From: Druceiella hillmani
Lineage: Eukaryota > Arthropoda > Insecta > Lepidoptera > Hepialidae
Direction of reading: 5' to 3'
Length of the DNA: 64,000 bases
Assembly (NCBI GenBank): GCA_039881145.1
Contig: JAYKKI010000037.1
Location: 21,357,501-21,421,500, forward strand
The position numbers and the translations under genes are program-made. Below are positions 26,091 to 37,660 of the stretch, one piece after another; position 1 is the first letter of the stretch; every line of letters begins with the position of its first letter. The notes below the pieces were generated by a model. That model was not told where the DNA came from and ran no database searches. It saw nothing but the letters and a program-made list of their open reading frames with translations.

Positions 26091-27757
26091 TTTCTTTTTT
26101 AAAATTTTTATGAATTTCTTCCTTGCCTTTGATTTTGCCTTAAAATTTAATATTTTAAGTTGTATTTGAAGACGAATTTTGTAAATATAAAGCATATAAC
26201 TTGAAAAATAAATGTCGTTTTCATGAATTATCTAAAAAAGGTTAATGACAAGTGGACAACAGCGTGAAAGAATATCAGATGTATATTAGAGTATATGTTA
26301 AACATCAACAACTTCGTCGCCACAATCTATAGTAAACGTAGTGATTATTGATTCTTCTAGTTCTTAATAAGAGATCTACTTAAAAAAAGAAGTGATATTA
26401 TAAATTTGGTGGCTCGCTAACTTGACTTAACGTTGATTTGGATAAAAGTAAAAATTATAAATAAAAATTTAAACATATTGTTTTAATATATATGCTCCCT
26501 AATAACTTTCGTGATATCACACAAGTTGCGTGAGATACTATATTTCAACATAATTGATAACTCTTAATAATTGTCACTATTTTGATTTTATACTACTATT
26601 TTTTTTGTCACGTACTATTTTTTTTGTTAAATTCTTAATAAATTCCCCACAAACAAAGATTCAGAATTGACTCAAGCATAATTTTGGTGTTGGGTTATTT
26701 AAAAAAAAAAACGATGAATTATCGTCAGATTATTGCAATAATTATTGAGTATTTTTTTTAAACTTACTGTCAAAAATCACATCTACCTGACTTCTAGATT
26801 TAAAACCATTCATGCTCAAAATAAATAGATATACATCATATAAATAATAATCAGATAGTTTTCTAAAATTTAAAAGTTATACGATTTTTTGGATCTCGTG
26901 CAAGATGAAAATGTTTCACCAAAAGCAGATCTGATAATAGGTTCAGTCCAATTTTAATTTTAGAAAGATCCGCCATCTTATTATCCTAAATATTATATGG
27001 TTAATATGGAGCATTTAGTATTTCTTTCCAGAAATATCATCACAGAACATGAATTTAATATCCAGGAGCACACTTAGATATCACACTGAAGAACTCATTT
27101 AAATTATAATTAGTAATTACGAATAATTGGAGAACGGATATATTGATTTGCTTTAATTGTACATTTGCTAATCTTAAGTTTCCAGTTTCTTACTTAGACT
27201 CCATTTACGAAGGTAGTCGTTGAAGCAGCTCAGAATTTTAAATTCGCCTTATTCTTAAAAAGGACTGGTAAGTAATCGGTGCTCAGAAGACATTTAAGTC
27301 AATGGTATATCATTTATCATTGAAAGAATTAGTAATGACCAAAGATTACTTTTCTAAATTTAGCCTCAAATAATAAAATATGTGTAGAAGCCTCAAAAGC
27401 GACTGCACTGCTTACTGAAATGAAAGCAAAAGGTTAATCTGATTATAAAAAATACTAGCTTTTAGTCAAATAATTTAAAGGTCAACAATATCAGCAAGAA
27501 CTAAAGACTGTTTAAAGTTAAAGTGAGTAACATAACACACTCCCAACAAACTACAAAAGTTATTAGGCTATTGGCTGTGAAACGCTCAAACCAAAAAACA
27601 CATTGACAGTCCACGAGCTAGGTCCAGACTAGTTTAAATATATTTAGTTGTACCATTTTAAATATTTTTGCAGTAACTGATAGATTTAAGATAAATATAT
27701 GAGTGTTCTTTTTCGACGTAACTACATCATTAGGAATAGGCGATAGTTGTGGATGTT
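26091..27757 (-). repeat. Outer arm L (right) of the large inverted repeat
   Basis: Reverse-complement copy of 15265-16892, ending at the TTAA (27758-27761) that bounds the truncated Pb1 end. It shows many substitutions and small indels relative to the left arm, for example an expanded poly-A tract near 26700. Confidence 0.85.
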
Positions 27758-27761
27758 TTAA

Positions 27762-27938
27762 CCCTTAAAGGCTACAACGGTGTTTTTACGTTCAGGCCAT
27801 TTAACTTCATATCTATATTTCGTTTTGTTTTCTACAAAACACTATGAGATTCTGTGCATTCTCCTAAGTCGGCAGCACAGAGTGCATACAGAGGGAAATC
27901 GGAAGCCGAAAATTTGTCGGTATCCTCAGTCATTGGTC
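27762..27938 (+). mobile_element. Truncated piggyBac-like end (Pb1 family)
   Basis: After TTAA it begins CCCTTAAAGGCTACAACGG, the same terminal repeat as Pb1, and continues 177 bases into the region coding SPKSAAQSAYRGKSEAENLS. It then breaks off at about 27938, where R4 begins (CATTGGT|CATGAATAACG). It is the mirror image of the right end of Pb1 (15083-15260) and was probably carried along by the inverted duplication. Confidence 0.75.
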
Positions 27939-27939
27939 A

Positions 27940-30900
27940 TGAATAACGTAGCACATGATAGTAAAAATTAAAAATAAGACACCCTAATTCATCAAATATA
28001 GTACAATTTCATGGTTACGTGAAAATAATTTCATATCTAAGAAATATAAATCAAGGAAATATCTTGCTAATAATAAATGGAATATCTTATTGCTAAAGTG
28101 GTTGTCAATGTCTCCTCTAATTTATATTGAAAAGAATATAATTAAAAATAATAATAAGGTTGAATAGAAACGGCATTGATATCAAAATAAATACGTAAGT
28201 AACAAATAATACAAGAGATCTTTTTTAAATATCCTATTTAGTAATTCTTAGCATATAATTTAGTAAAAGTGCATTTTAAGAACAAGGTCCCGATATTATT
28301 AAACATAAGGGAAATTAAAATTATCCATAATATCAGACCTTTTGAGCGTGAAATATACGGTAATCTAAAATACCCAAGTTTGATTCTTAATATCCCGGGA
28401 ATTTCACTATCATTGATTTTGTTTCCTTGTTATTACGAAAGTTATCATTAGCATCTTGGGTGCACGATTTGTTTGTTTATGTATCCATATGTCTTGCAGA
28501 TTGAATTTTGTAAACTATGAAAAATACAAAATTGGCTTTATTTTCGAATAAAAGTTTCGTTGTGGAGCTAATACAAAATACAGTGCATTGATCTTGGGAA
28601 ACAATTTGAATTAACCATTTCAATCCTTAAAATTAAACACGTATATCGCCTGAGTGCTGGGTAGATAATAATGAAGTGAAAGTTGTAGTGGACATGGATG
28701 AATCTCAAACTACGCGCGAATTAGTATTAATATTTGAAGGTATTCTTAAAATAATATTGAACTACACGAAAAAAAGGTAACGTTAAGAAGCTGAAGCTCG
28801 AACTCATGTACTGTTCCGTATGAATTAAATAAGCGATATAAGAGATATTGTGTCCAAATTGTCCTTCCTTTGCTGTAGCGACATAAATTTGAACCATCTT
28901 TTTCTTGAGAATATTACTTGCGATGAAAAACGAATCGTTTCTAACCATTTTAAACATACTGCACAACGTTTGGATATAAATAAATTGCCAAAATATCTCT
29001 GAAACAGAATTTTTATAAAAACAATTAATGGTGTATATTTCGTGGTCCAGTGCTAGTGTTATCCATTACAGCTCCATAAAACTTGATTTAATCATTGCAG
29101 AGCATATTCACTGCAACCAATTAGATGAAATTATGATAAATCTTACGACTAAGCAGTTGAGATCGGTAAACAAAGACAATTCTCGACCACATGTCGGATA
29201 AACACTACTACGCAAACCATAACTGGACTTGAAAACTATCTGTCACCTATCGTATTCTCCAGACTTGCTAATAATAATTTTTTTTCCCACAAAAGTGTAG
29301 AAAACGATTTTCACAATTTATTGCTATTGGCTCTCCAAGCTTCTTTATTATCGGACTTAATAAGTATCTACTAAGGTGGTAAACCCATGTCGATAAAACT
29401 ATCGCACAATCTTTATTGCTCGAGTAAATGACAAGACTGTATATTTGAACCATTTGGTTGTTATTAGGCTGATCTGTCGACAACTTATTTTATTGTCACT
29501 TTCTGCATTCATTTATGACGTCATGTCTTAGGGTGTTCCCATGAAAATATTTATGACTCAATTTAATTTTGAAGGTATTCATATAACTGTATCGTAATTC
29601 AATGGATAATATCTACTTTCTATTAACGATAATTGTAAACTGAATATGTGTGTTTTACATAAACACCCACTAATTTGGGACCACACCCATAACTTTGAGA
29701 GTATTAGAAGTATGTATTATTTTAAATGGAAGTTAGTTCTGACCGCATTAATTTATGGAGTTTTGCAATACATTCAACATAACTATACAGCTTCTTTAAA
29801 TTTTCATTCTGTTGCCAATAATCGATTATAAATTTAATTCCCCGAACAAAGGCCTTTAAATATGTTACCTGTCCCATTCAGTCAAAAAACAAAGCGAATT
29901 TAATCGCCTCGAGTACGCGTTAATTCCTTCTCTAATCTTTACTCCTGCATACTTATTGTGTCAACATGGTCCCCTAATAAAATTTAATAAGCATGAATAT
30001 GCACTCCCTAAATGACTGAATTACAATTCTTTTAATCCCTACGCAACCCCAGCTAATTGGAAGGTATGAATTAAATGAAGCCTTGATGTTACTTGAGAGA
30101 CACATTTTATGCTTAATATGTAACAATACATTCATTTTATGATGTATTTTTGTATTTATTAACATACGATTTGTATACTTTTAAAATAATTCTGTTTTAA
30201 ATTTGTGTTTCATTAGTAAGTAATTTTGAAAACAAAACTAAAAAAAATTAGAGACGTTTTAATTTTTTGTGATGAATAAAATTTTCTAAAATCGATGTTT
30301 GAATAAATATAAATGTGCAGTTTTAAATTAAATAAATATGATGGTCTTCTTATTAATTAATATTGTTAATAAAACGTCCGATTTATGTGTAAAAAAATTG
30401 ACGTAAATCCATTGAATTTATAGTATTTGTAGTATATTGATTAAATTGTAAACATTAATGTTCTTTGTGAAATTTAAAAATATAATACTCAGCACATCTC
30501 TCACGAGTAAAAAAATTGTGAATTTCTCAAAATACTTTGGTTACATTTCTATAACTTTTTGATTATTTAATATTTAACTCTTTTAGTTAATTTTTTCTTT
30601 AAATAAAGAGCACGAGAAATATAAAAGATGAATTACAGCTTCCTATGTAATGTCTTTTTATTAGCAATAGATTGGTCAGGAAATGAGTCTAAAAATCGCA
30701 AATTATGATGGTCCAGCAAGTCGTTCTTAATGCAGAAAAAAAATTAGAAATATATATGTAATCTACTCAAACACTTGTCAACGATACGTTAGTTATATTT
30801 CATCCTCCCCCCCCCCCCCCGTAAGAGGTGGGCTCTTATTATTTCTAAGGAATGAGATTAGAGAGGAAACACATTTGGAAAAGAATTACTGATTGAGACA

Positions 30901-31782
30901 ATGTCTTTTATTAATGATACAATAAACATCTACATATACATCTGACATTGTTTAACAAAGACAGGTTTTCTTTAGAATATATTTTCTGACCAATCTAAAG
31001 ACACACCATTACCTTGAAATCTCTTATGTGTACAGAAATTTGTAGCTCCCTTGAAGTCCAGTAAAAGAAACTTCATAGATAATATTACAATTTTATGAGA
31101 GAACTTGGAGGAAATAAACTAAATTTTGTTTATTTTTTGATTTTGAAAAATTGTTTATTTTTTGACAAGTGCTAAAGTTTTTCCAAAATAGTTTTATACT
31201 AAATTTCTTAAAAGTTTGACTTATTTACTTTTATTAACTATTTCTTTTTTATGGAGTAAAGAATAAATTAACACTCCTCACAAAACATTTTAACTTCTTT
31301 CGGGGAAGCTAACTTGTCGGAAATTAAGATCACAAACATTTTAATCAATCTTTTGAAGTTACGTTTTAAAGCTTTTATAAGCTGTCATTTAGTTTAAAAA
31401 AATTACTGTTATATTAGTTGCTAAAATTACAATTATTCATTTAATTTTATAACATATGTCTCCATATCGCTATAAAATGAATACTTATTTATATATAGGT
31501 ATTAATAAACTGCTCATTTCTCAAGCAAATTATCGGTATGAAAAAAGACGATATCAAGTTAAACTAAAATGTAGACTAATCAACGACGATATTGTCACCC
31601 AATAAGTAAAATACGATATCATCGCTGATACTGCAATACCACGTAACTAACGACAGCAATAAGGTGTAACTTTACCTTGACTAATATTGAAAATTAAACT
31701 TAAAACAATAATTAATAGTTACGCGGCATTGCAATATCGACGATGATATGCATTTCAATATACTTTTTTTATTGACCATAAA
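27940..31782 (+). repeat. Repeat unit R, copy R4
   Basis: A direct copy of R2 from the position of 18621 onward. It continues past the R2 breakpoint into the end known from R3 (30598-31782 corresponds to the reverse complement of 21784-22970). By eye it differs from R2 at around 1-2 percent of sites in the first part, including a 13-base deletion near 30217, and more in the last 0.7 kb. Changes such as the TTTTCGTGTAG to TTTTTCGTGTAG shift near 28770 alter the small open frames, which supports their being non-coding. Confidence 0.88.
31616..31748. mobile_element. Short hairpin element inside R4
   Basis: Inverted counterpart of the hairpin at 21815-21948, with a few substitutions that keep most of the stem. 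Confidence 0.5.
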
Positions 31783-33789
31783 ATTAAAAAAAAAGAACTG
31801 CTATGCGGAGAGGATATAATTATTTCCAGGTGTTATTGAAGCTACGGATAATTTCATATACCCGATTTTATAATATAAGTGAAATTATTTTATGCCAAAT
31901 CCAAACACATAAGTTTTCTTATTACGTAAATTGAATTCTTTTGCTTCAATATTTGGGTTCGGAGTATATTCAACACTGATTTCTTTAATTTAATTCTTGC
32001 GTTCCCAAGCTATATTTATGTCAAATAGAAAAGAAAAACAACAGGAAGTTAAATTTAAGAGTTATCGCACAAATTATTCTTATATGTGTGGAATACACTA
32101 AAGAAACCAACTGGACATACTGTAATATAAAAAAGCTAATCAATAAAATTATTTCTGGAAATTTATTTGCAATAATTTTAATAAGTTAAGTTGCAATTAT
32201 ATCGGCAAATGGGACATTTTTTAATCTCGCCACTGAAATATATTTCGTTTATCCGATACTATTTCAAACTGTGTAAAATTAATGCAACCATGAAAACGTT
32301 TAGTTTAATCACTAGTTATTTTTTATTTTAATACGTACAAATTTACTTTACTTATTTAGCATTAATGACCGAATACAATTGGTCATTGTTTCTACAAAAA
32401 TATATGACGCTAGGAAAATATGAGACTGCTCTTAATTACAAAACTTTTGAGTGTTAAACACATTGAATAATTCATTGTAAATGTTGTGTTTCCTTTTATA
32501 GGATAACATAACGATATTATTACAAAAAAAACGGCAGGTCTATATATGTAGCCTTGCATAACATTTTCAACAGATGAATATCAAAAAATTATAATGACAC
32601 TTTTAATGGACAGAATCTTGATACACTACGAATATATCCAATTGTAAGATATTTTTTCCATCCTTAAAGTAAGATTACTTTACAAAATAATACTACTGAC
32701 ATACATATCTAAATAAAATTGATCAGCCACGTTATAAAAAAGTATTTGTTTATAATTTACAGGGGATAATAAAACATTTTCAGCGTAAATCGCTATCAGT
32801 AGACTAACTATAAAAAATCTCGCTAAAAAATGTCCTTTACCTTTATTTATTATTACAAGACATTAAGAATAATTTCAAATAATATAAATAATTTTGGGGA
32901 TTGGGGACGTGTTTTAAAAAAAGAATGATACCACGAAGATCCGCGTTTAAAATTTAATTTAAAATGTAATTAGTGCGTGTTTCTTATTGAAAGTGTATAA
33001 AAACCTTAGAAGACTGAAATTTAACTGTCAGTTAATTATTTAAAGTGAACATTGTTTCAAAATAGAACAAAAAGGGAAAAACTAATCTGTGTTATAAACA
33101 GTGAAGTAGACACTTACGAATAATAAATTTGATGAAAACTGATAGATGAATGAAAACTTATACAGATAACTTTCATATCATTTTGTGTGAAGTTGATTAT
33201 GTAAATTTGCGTAAAACTGTAACCAACATAATGGAAGTTAAAGTGAATAAAGTGTCAAACTATATAAATAATTGCATTATTCACTATTTAAACAATGGAT
33301 CTATAAAAATTAACCACTACTACAGAGATCACTTACTGGTAATTGACGATCGACGAGCGAGAACATAAAATAAATACTTCGTAATTTTGAGTAGATTCGA
33401 AAGAGGGTGACGTGATATTAAATATTTACCTGAAATACCTATTACATATCGGTAGAAATAGAATTAGTTACATGAATGGATTAGAACTTAAAATTTTAAA
33501 AATGTACATGAAGACATTGAGGTATGATTGTAACGTAATGCGATAAAAGTGAACTTTAAAATACAGAAGTGTGAAGATCAAATATATTTTTAAGTATCTG
33601 GCGAAGGACAATAAATATTTTGATATAGTATAATAATATATTTTCCGATATTCATTATATGAGGCGGATTGGAATATTATTATTTTAATTTCTTTTTAAT
33701 ATTAGCAACACCATCTACCGTCGAGTAATATTACTTCTATGAAAACAAAGAAGGTCTATATATAACCAACTTTTGCGACTAACAGAGTA
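31783..33789. other. Unassigned AT-rich sequence
   Basis: No recognisable element. A 72-codon plus-strand open frame (33150-33368) with an upstream A-rich stretch has ordinary composition and no motif I can name. I do not call it a gene. Confidence 0.45.
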
Positions 33790-34970
33790 CAAAACTAATT
33801 ACAGAACAAATTGAAAAATTGCTACTAAAAATGAACAAAGACATACAACAAATATTTCTGCGCAATAGGAAGCAGTTACAAATACAAATTAAAAGGCAGT
33901 TAACCACATTGCGCTCGCAAATAGAATATCAGAAAAAGAAAACAGATGAAATAGAGAAAAATTCAATGAGAAGAAACCTCGTTTTTTCAGAAAAATAAAT
34001 TCAGAAATTTTAAGTGGAACCTGTAAGAAACTTGGATAAAATTGGAAATATCACTAGGCCCATAGGCATTGCATGCATCTACGCTTGAAATGAAAAATTA
34101 AATATTAAAGAAAGTAAAGATGTTGAAAAGAACATTATAGACAAGAATTTCGACCCAAGATTCTGAAAATTAGAGAATTAAAAGTACAACAAAAATAAAA
34201 AACAAATAGAGGAAACAAAGCGTTTATACGTTATAAAAAAGTTATAATAAGAGGAAATGATAGAAATATATTAATAAAAGGGCGTAATTGGTATTCCCAT
34301 AAATATTACGTTAAGGAAAGAGCTCAAAGCAGTAATTAAATCACAACGTACATGCCATTCGCTGAGAAACCATATAATACTAAACCATATAATAAAACCA
34401 TGTAATATCAAGGATCAGAAAACAATTGCATGAAATCTAAAAGCCCCCCACGTAACTAATCATGAGCACTAAACATTCACACAAGCATCTCCAAATAGGC
34501 TGGTCTCAAAGGGAGAAATCGACCAAAACTCTTCATGGGGATAACAGGAGCGCAAATGAGGAAACAATTATAAAAATATCTGTAGGCATAATATTGGATC
34601 TTTTCTATGGAAAGTTAGAAAAACTGAACTGGCACGCGCTACGCATGATATAGAAAATGGAACATTCTGGGCTTTCTGAAATGAAACTGGCAGGGGCAAA
34701 AATAACAGAAGAAAACATAATAATTATTATATAATACAACTGGATGTAATGCATATTGCACTACGTTTTGTGCGGATGGACCATATGAGATCATATTTTA
34801 TTGAGTTTGAACCACTTTCAGATATGGTTGCCAAATTAAAGATACAAAAAAATAATAAGAACTCACATGGAAGAAAAGTCATAGAAATAAATGACAAACC
34901 ATGGAGGAGGCCTTCACTTGACACCGGATTTCCCAATGAATTAAGTATGAATAATATTTTAGTATTTTAA
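33790..34970 (+). pseudogene. Decayed LINE: ORF1 coiled coil and start of ORF2 endonuclease
   Basis: ORF1 remnant: from about 33798 the frame reads ITEQIEKLLLKM, then a lysine/glutamine-rich helix, then EIEKNSMRRNLVFSEK and a stop at about 33998. This matches the LINE ORF1 pattern of a coiled coil followed by SRRNNLVFFG. Near 34270-34340 the frame KGVIGIPINITLRKELKAVI resembles the late ORF1 segment LKGxxIxIxxDLxxxxRxxR. ORF2 remnant: 34600-34720 encodes YGKLEKLNW and, after a frame change, GLSEMKLAGAKITEENIII (family: ILGLSExxWxGxGxI). Then 34749-34850 encodes SYFIEFEPLSDMVAKLKIQ (family: WxPIS(D/E)RIxxxR). After that the match ends. There are many frameshifts and no reverse transcriptase. 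An (AAAT)n stretch at about 35065-35083 may mark the 3' end after an internal deletion. The clade is uncertain; this part does not overlap the reverse transcriptase part of the 4.4-5.7 kb LINE. Confidence 0.7.
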
Positions 34971-35879
34971 AATTGTTTAGTTATTGAAAATAGTTATTTT
35001 TTCGTTTGCAGCTAATTAAGTCAAATAATGTATTTTCTTTTTTTTATTTTTGGGTAACCAGTGCTTAAATAAATAAATAAATTGTTTTATTCTACAGTTT
35101 TAAGTATAAAACTGAAAGTTCTATTTCCACGAAATAGTTGCGTGTTTTTATTTTATTACGTTGCCGTGGCCAAGATCTTTAGGAAGTAATTATGTGTTAA
35201 TAATTAATTGTACCGCCGCCATGTTATAATGTTATAACGCCCTATGTTAAATGCCCCATGTTATAACGCCCCATGTTAAATGTACTTGATTAACATACTA
35301 ATACATATATTTAAATACGGTGTGTTTTAAAAGCGAATACAATGGGAAAAGTTTGTTTCCTTCCGCTAACATTATTATGTTTTATTTAGGTACATCACTT
35401 AAAAAAAAAATTGCCTTGTAACAAATCCGTCGTAGTCACCAATATTGTAGTTATATTATTATTCCAGTAAAGTAATGGTAGCTGTTGCTGAATATATGAA
35501 AAATAAATAAACCTCTTCTCAGTGTTATGTTTATTTCATGCTGTGTCACCAATGTGATGTGTCTAATAATGCGAATAAACTAAAAGTACTATTGTATACA
35601 GCAAACTTTCGAAAAAAACCATCGCTCTAGATATTACACAGGATTTTTTATGTCTGGTCACCTTCCAAAAAGAAATATGTCATTTTTTAAACGAGCAATA
35701 ACGAGCCATAATTTATTAAATTTTAATTTAAACTTGATGAACTAATAGATAAGTAATAGTTTTATAACATCGATGAACTTAAAACATAGTTCAGAACTAA
35801 ATGACGACGTAAAAATAAATTCCTTTCATTTCTCTATGTGTGTCTCGGTGTTACAAAGGAGAATGTCAAATTTTAAACA
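34971..35879. other. Unassigned sequence with short repeats
   Basis: Contains (AAAT)n at about 35065-35083. A short tandem stretch at 35222-35284 repeats CCCCATGTTATAACG and CCCCATGTTAAATG. Otherwise AT-rich with no gene recognised. Confidence 0.5.
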
Positions 35880-36220
35880 AACTTTTCGTTGATCAGGCGA
35901 ACATAAGAAGGAATAAGTTTGTAAGAACGTGACACCAAAGATTCCGGCAGATTTTCCAAAGTTACTTCCCATTGAACCAGAGATCAAACTACCAGACAAA
36001 AATAAGAATGAAGAAGTTTGTTTGAAAGTAACACCGAAGATTTGGGCAGATTTTTTAAACTAAATTCCCGTTCAACTAGAGACCAAACTACCAGGCAAAC
36101 ATAAGAATGAAGAAGTTTGTTTGAAAGTAACACCGAAGATTTAGGCAGATTGGTTTAAACCAACTTCCTGTTGAACTAGAGACCAAACTACCAGACAACT
36201 ATAAGAATGAAGAAGTTTTT
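35880..36220 (+). repeat. Tandem repeat, period about 99 bp, 3.4 copies
   Basis: Units are marked by AAACTACCAGACAAAAATAA (35986), AAACTACCAGGCAAACATAA (36085) and AAACTACCAGACAACTATAA (36185), each followed by GAATGAAGAAGTTTGTTT-type sequence and ACACCGAAGATT. Single degenerate units occur at about 36960-37020 and, inverted, at 53755-53795 and 54095-54160, so this unit belongs to a wider repeat. Confidence 0.85.
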
Positions 36221-36596
36221 AGAAGGCCGAAGAAACTGCGACTGCGTTCGTTCGACTTATCGCAAAGTACTAGGTTGTCATAAATAGGCAAGAGAAAGAA
36301 TGCGTATTTCATTCACATTTTAAGCGTATAAGTGTTACTAACGCGAGAAAAATAAACACTAAATTTACTAAAAAATAATGGACTCTTAATATTTTTAACA
36401 AATTATATATCTGAATTAAATAAATTATTATTAATGTCAATATCAATTCATTTAAAATATGGACATAAAAACATTTTTAAATTAACGAATTCTTTAATAT
36501 GGACTAAAAATTTTAAATAGTCTCTCCTTGCCCCATGCAGATTTACAACCCGATACAAATTTATAACCGCACACACAATGTATTGGAAATTTGTGA

Positions 36597-36826
36597 TTGT
36601 GAATTTTTAATGGCTTTGAAAATACTTGTAGGATTTAAAACGAAAAACGTGGGTCGCAGGTAATAGGTAATAGTAATGAGGGAAGAAAGAACCCTTCGTT
36701 GAAAAAATTCACAAAATAAATCGTAGCATTTTTGGCTCAATAAAATTGTTAGTGACTTAGATAAACATTCGCCCCTATTTTTTAGTTTTAGATCTTGCAA
36801 GTATTTTTCAAGCTATTAAAAATCCA
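36597..36826. mobile_element. Foldback MITE, family 2, copy A
   Basis: The inverted arms TTTTTAATGGCTTTGAAAAT and (inverted) ... CAAGTATTTTTCAAGCTATT each extend about 55 bases and include TTAGATCTTGCAAG / CTTGTAGGATTTAA. They enclose about 110 bases that contain GTTGAGAAAA and AATAAAATTGTTAGTGACTT, which are conserved in copy B. Confidence 0.65.
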
Positions 36827-37424
36827 AACATGTTCTAGTTGGTGATGCTGAATGGTTTAAACTCGACTTCTTCGGAATTGACCAAGTAAGTTCACTATCT
36901 AACATGAAGAGCATCGTTTCTAGGATAAGGTTTTTTTATAAATTTAGTTGTTATAAATTACAAGGCGAACATAAGGATGAAGAAGTTAATTAGAAGGTCA
37001 CACCGGAGATTCCGGTAGTTAAATATCTGTACTGTGGCCGCATTAGTTCGAATCATTGCAAAATACTAGGTGGTCATAAGTTGGCAAGAGAAAGAATGCG
37101 TATATTTTCATACTTAATGCGTTAAATGTTATTAATGCGAGTGAAATAAGTACTTAATTCACTAACAATATATTGGCTGTTAATGTATATGACATAAAAT
37201 ATACCTTAAATCAATTGTTATTATTACCAATATCAAGGCATTTAAAGTAGATTGCTAATGTTCACACACATAACACTAAAATCAGATAATAAATACATTT
37301 TTTTTTTAATTTACCGCGTTTTTAAAACGAACTAAACAATATTATAAAATTTCTCCTTGCGCCATAGAAATTTATAACCAGATACAGATTTATAACCCCA
37401 TACATACTGTGCTGAAAATTTGTG

Positions 37425-37655
37425 ATTGTGAATTTTAAGTAGCTATAAAAATACCTGTAAGATCTGAAACAAAAAACGTGGAACGCATATAATATATAAT
37501 AGTAAGGAGTGTAGAGAGTAGCTGTCGTTGAGAAAACACAACAGGTCATGTTTTTTTGTGATGCAATAAAATTGTTAGTGACTTGGGTGAACTTGCGTTC
37601 AACGTTTTTTCGTTTTAGATCTTACAAGTATTTTTATACATACTAAAAATTCATA
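37425..37655. mobile_element. Foldback MITE, family 2, copy B
   Basis: Same arrangement as copy A, with arms TGTGAATTTTAAGTAGCTAT and the inverted counterpart ending CATACTAAAAATTCATAAAC. The middle is conserved (GTCGTTGAGAAAAC, AATAAAATTGTTAGTGACTT). Confidence 0.65.
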
Positions 37656-37660
37656 AACAC

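Larger units (their letters stand above)
36221..37660 (+). repeat. Two direct copies of an interspersed repeat (family 2)
   Basis: Copy A (about 36230-36830) and copy B (about 36960-37660) share, in order: a 99-bp-type unit; CTTATCGCAAAGTACTAGG ... GGCAAGAGAAAGAATGCG; CTCCTTGCGCCAT ... TTTATAACC; and a terminal foldback. Minus-strand frames within them (36561-36800 and 37322-37549) are similar to each other only because the DNA is repeated. I see no transposase. Confidence 0.8.

Noticed and set aside
18951..30165. Small open frames repeated identically in R2, R3 and R4 (60, 61, 63 and 67 codons)
   Set aside because: They are conserved only because the DNA is recently duplicated. R4 and R1 show frame-changing differences, and no domain or gene context is visible.
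16893..31782. Helitron or Polinton origin of the R repeats
   Set aside because: No helicase, polymerase or integrase coding, no TC...CTRR ends and no long terminal repeats were seen.
35880..36220. CRISPR-like array
   Set aside because: Tandem units of about 99 bp have no separate spacers, units are diverged, and the sequence is eukaryotic.
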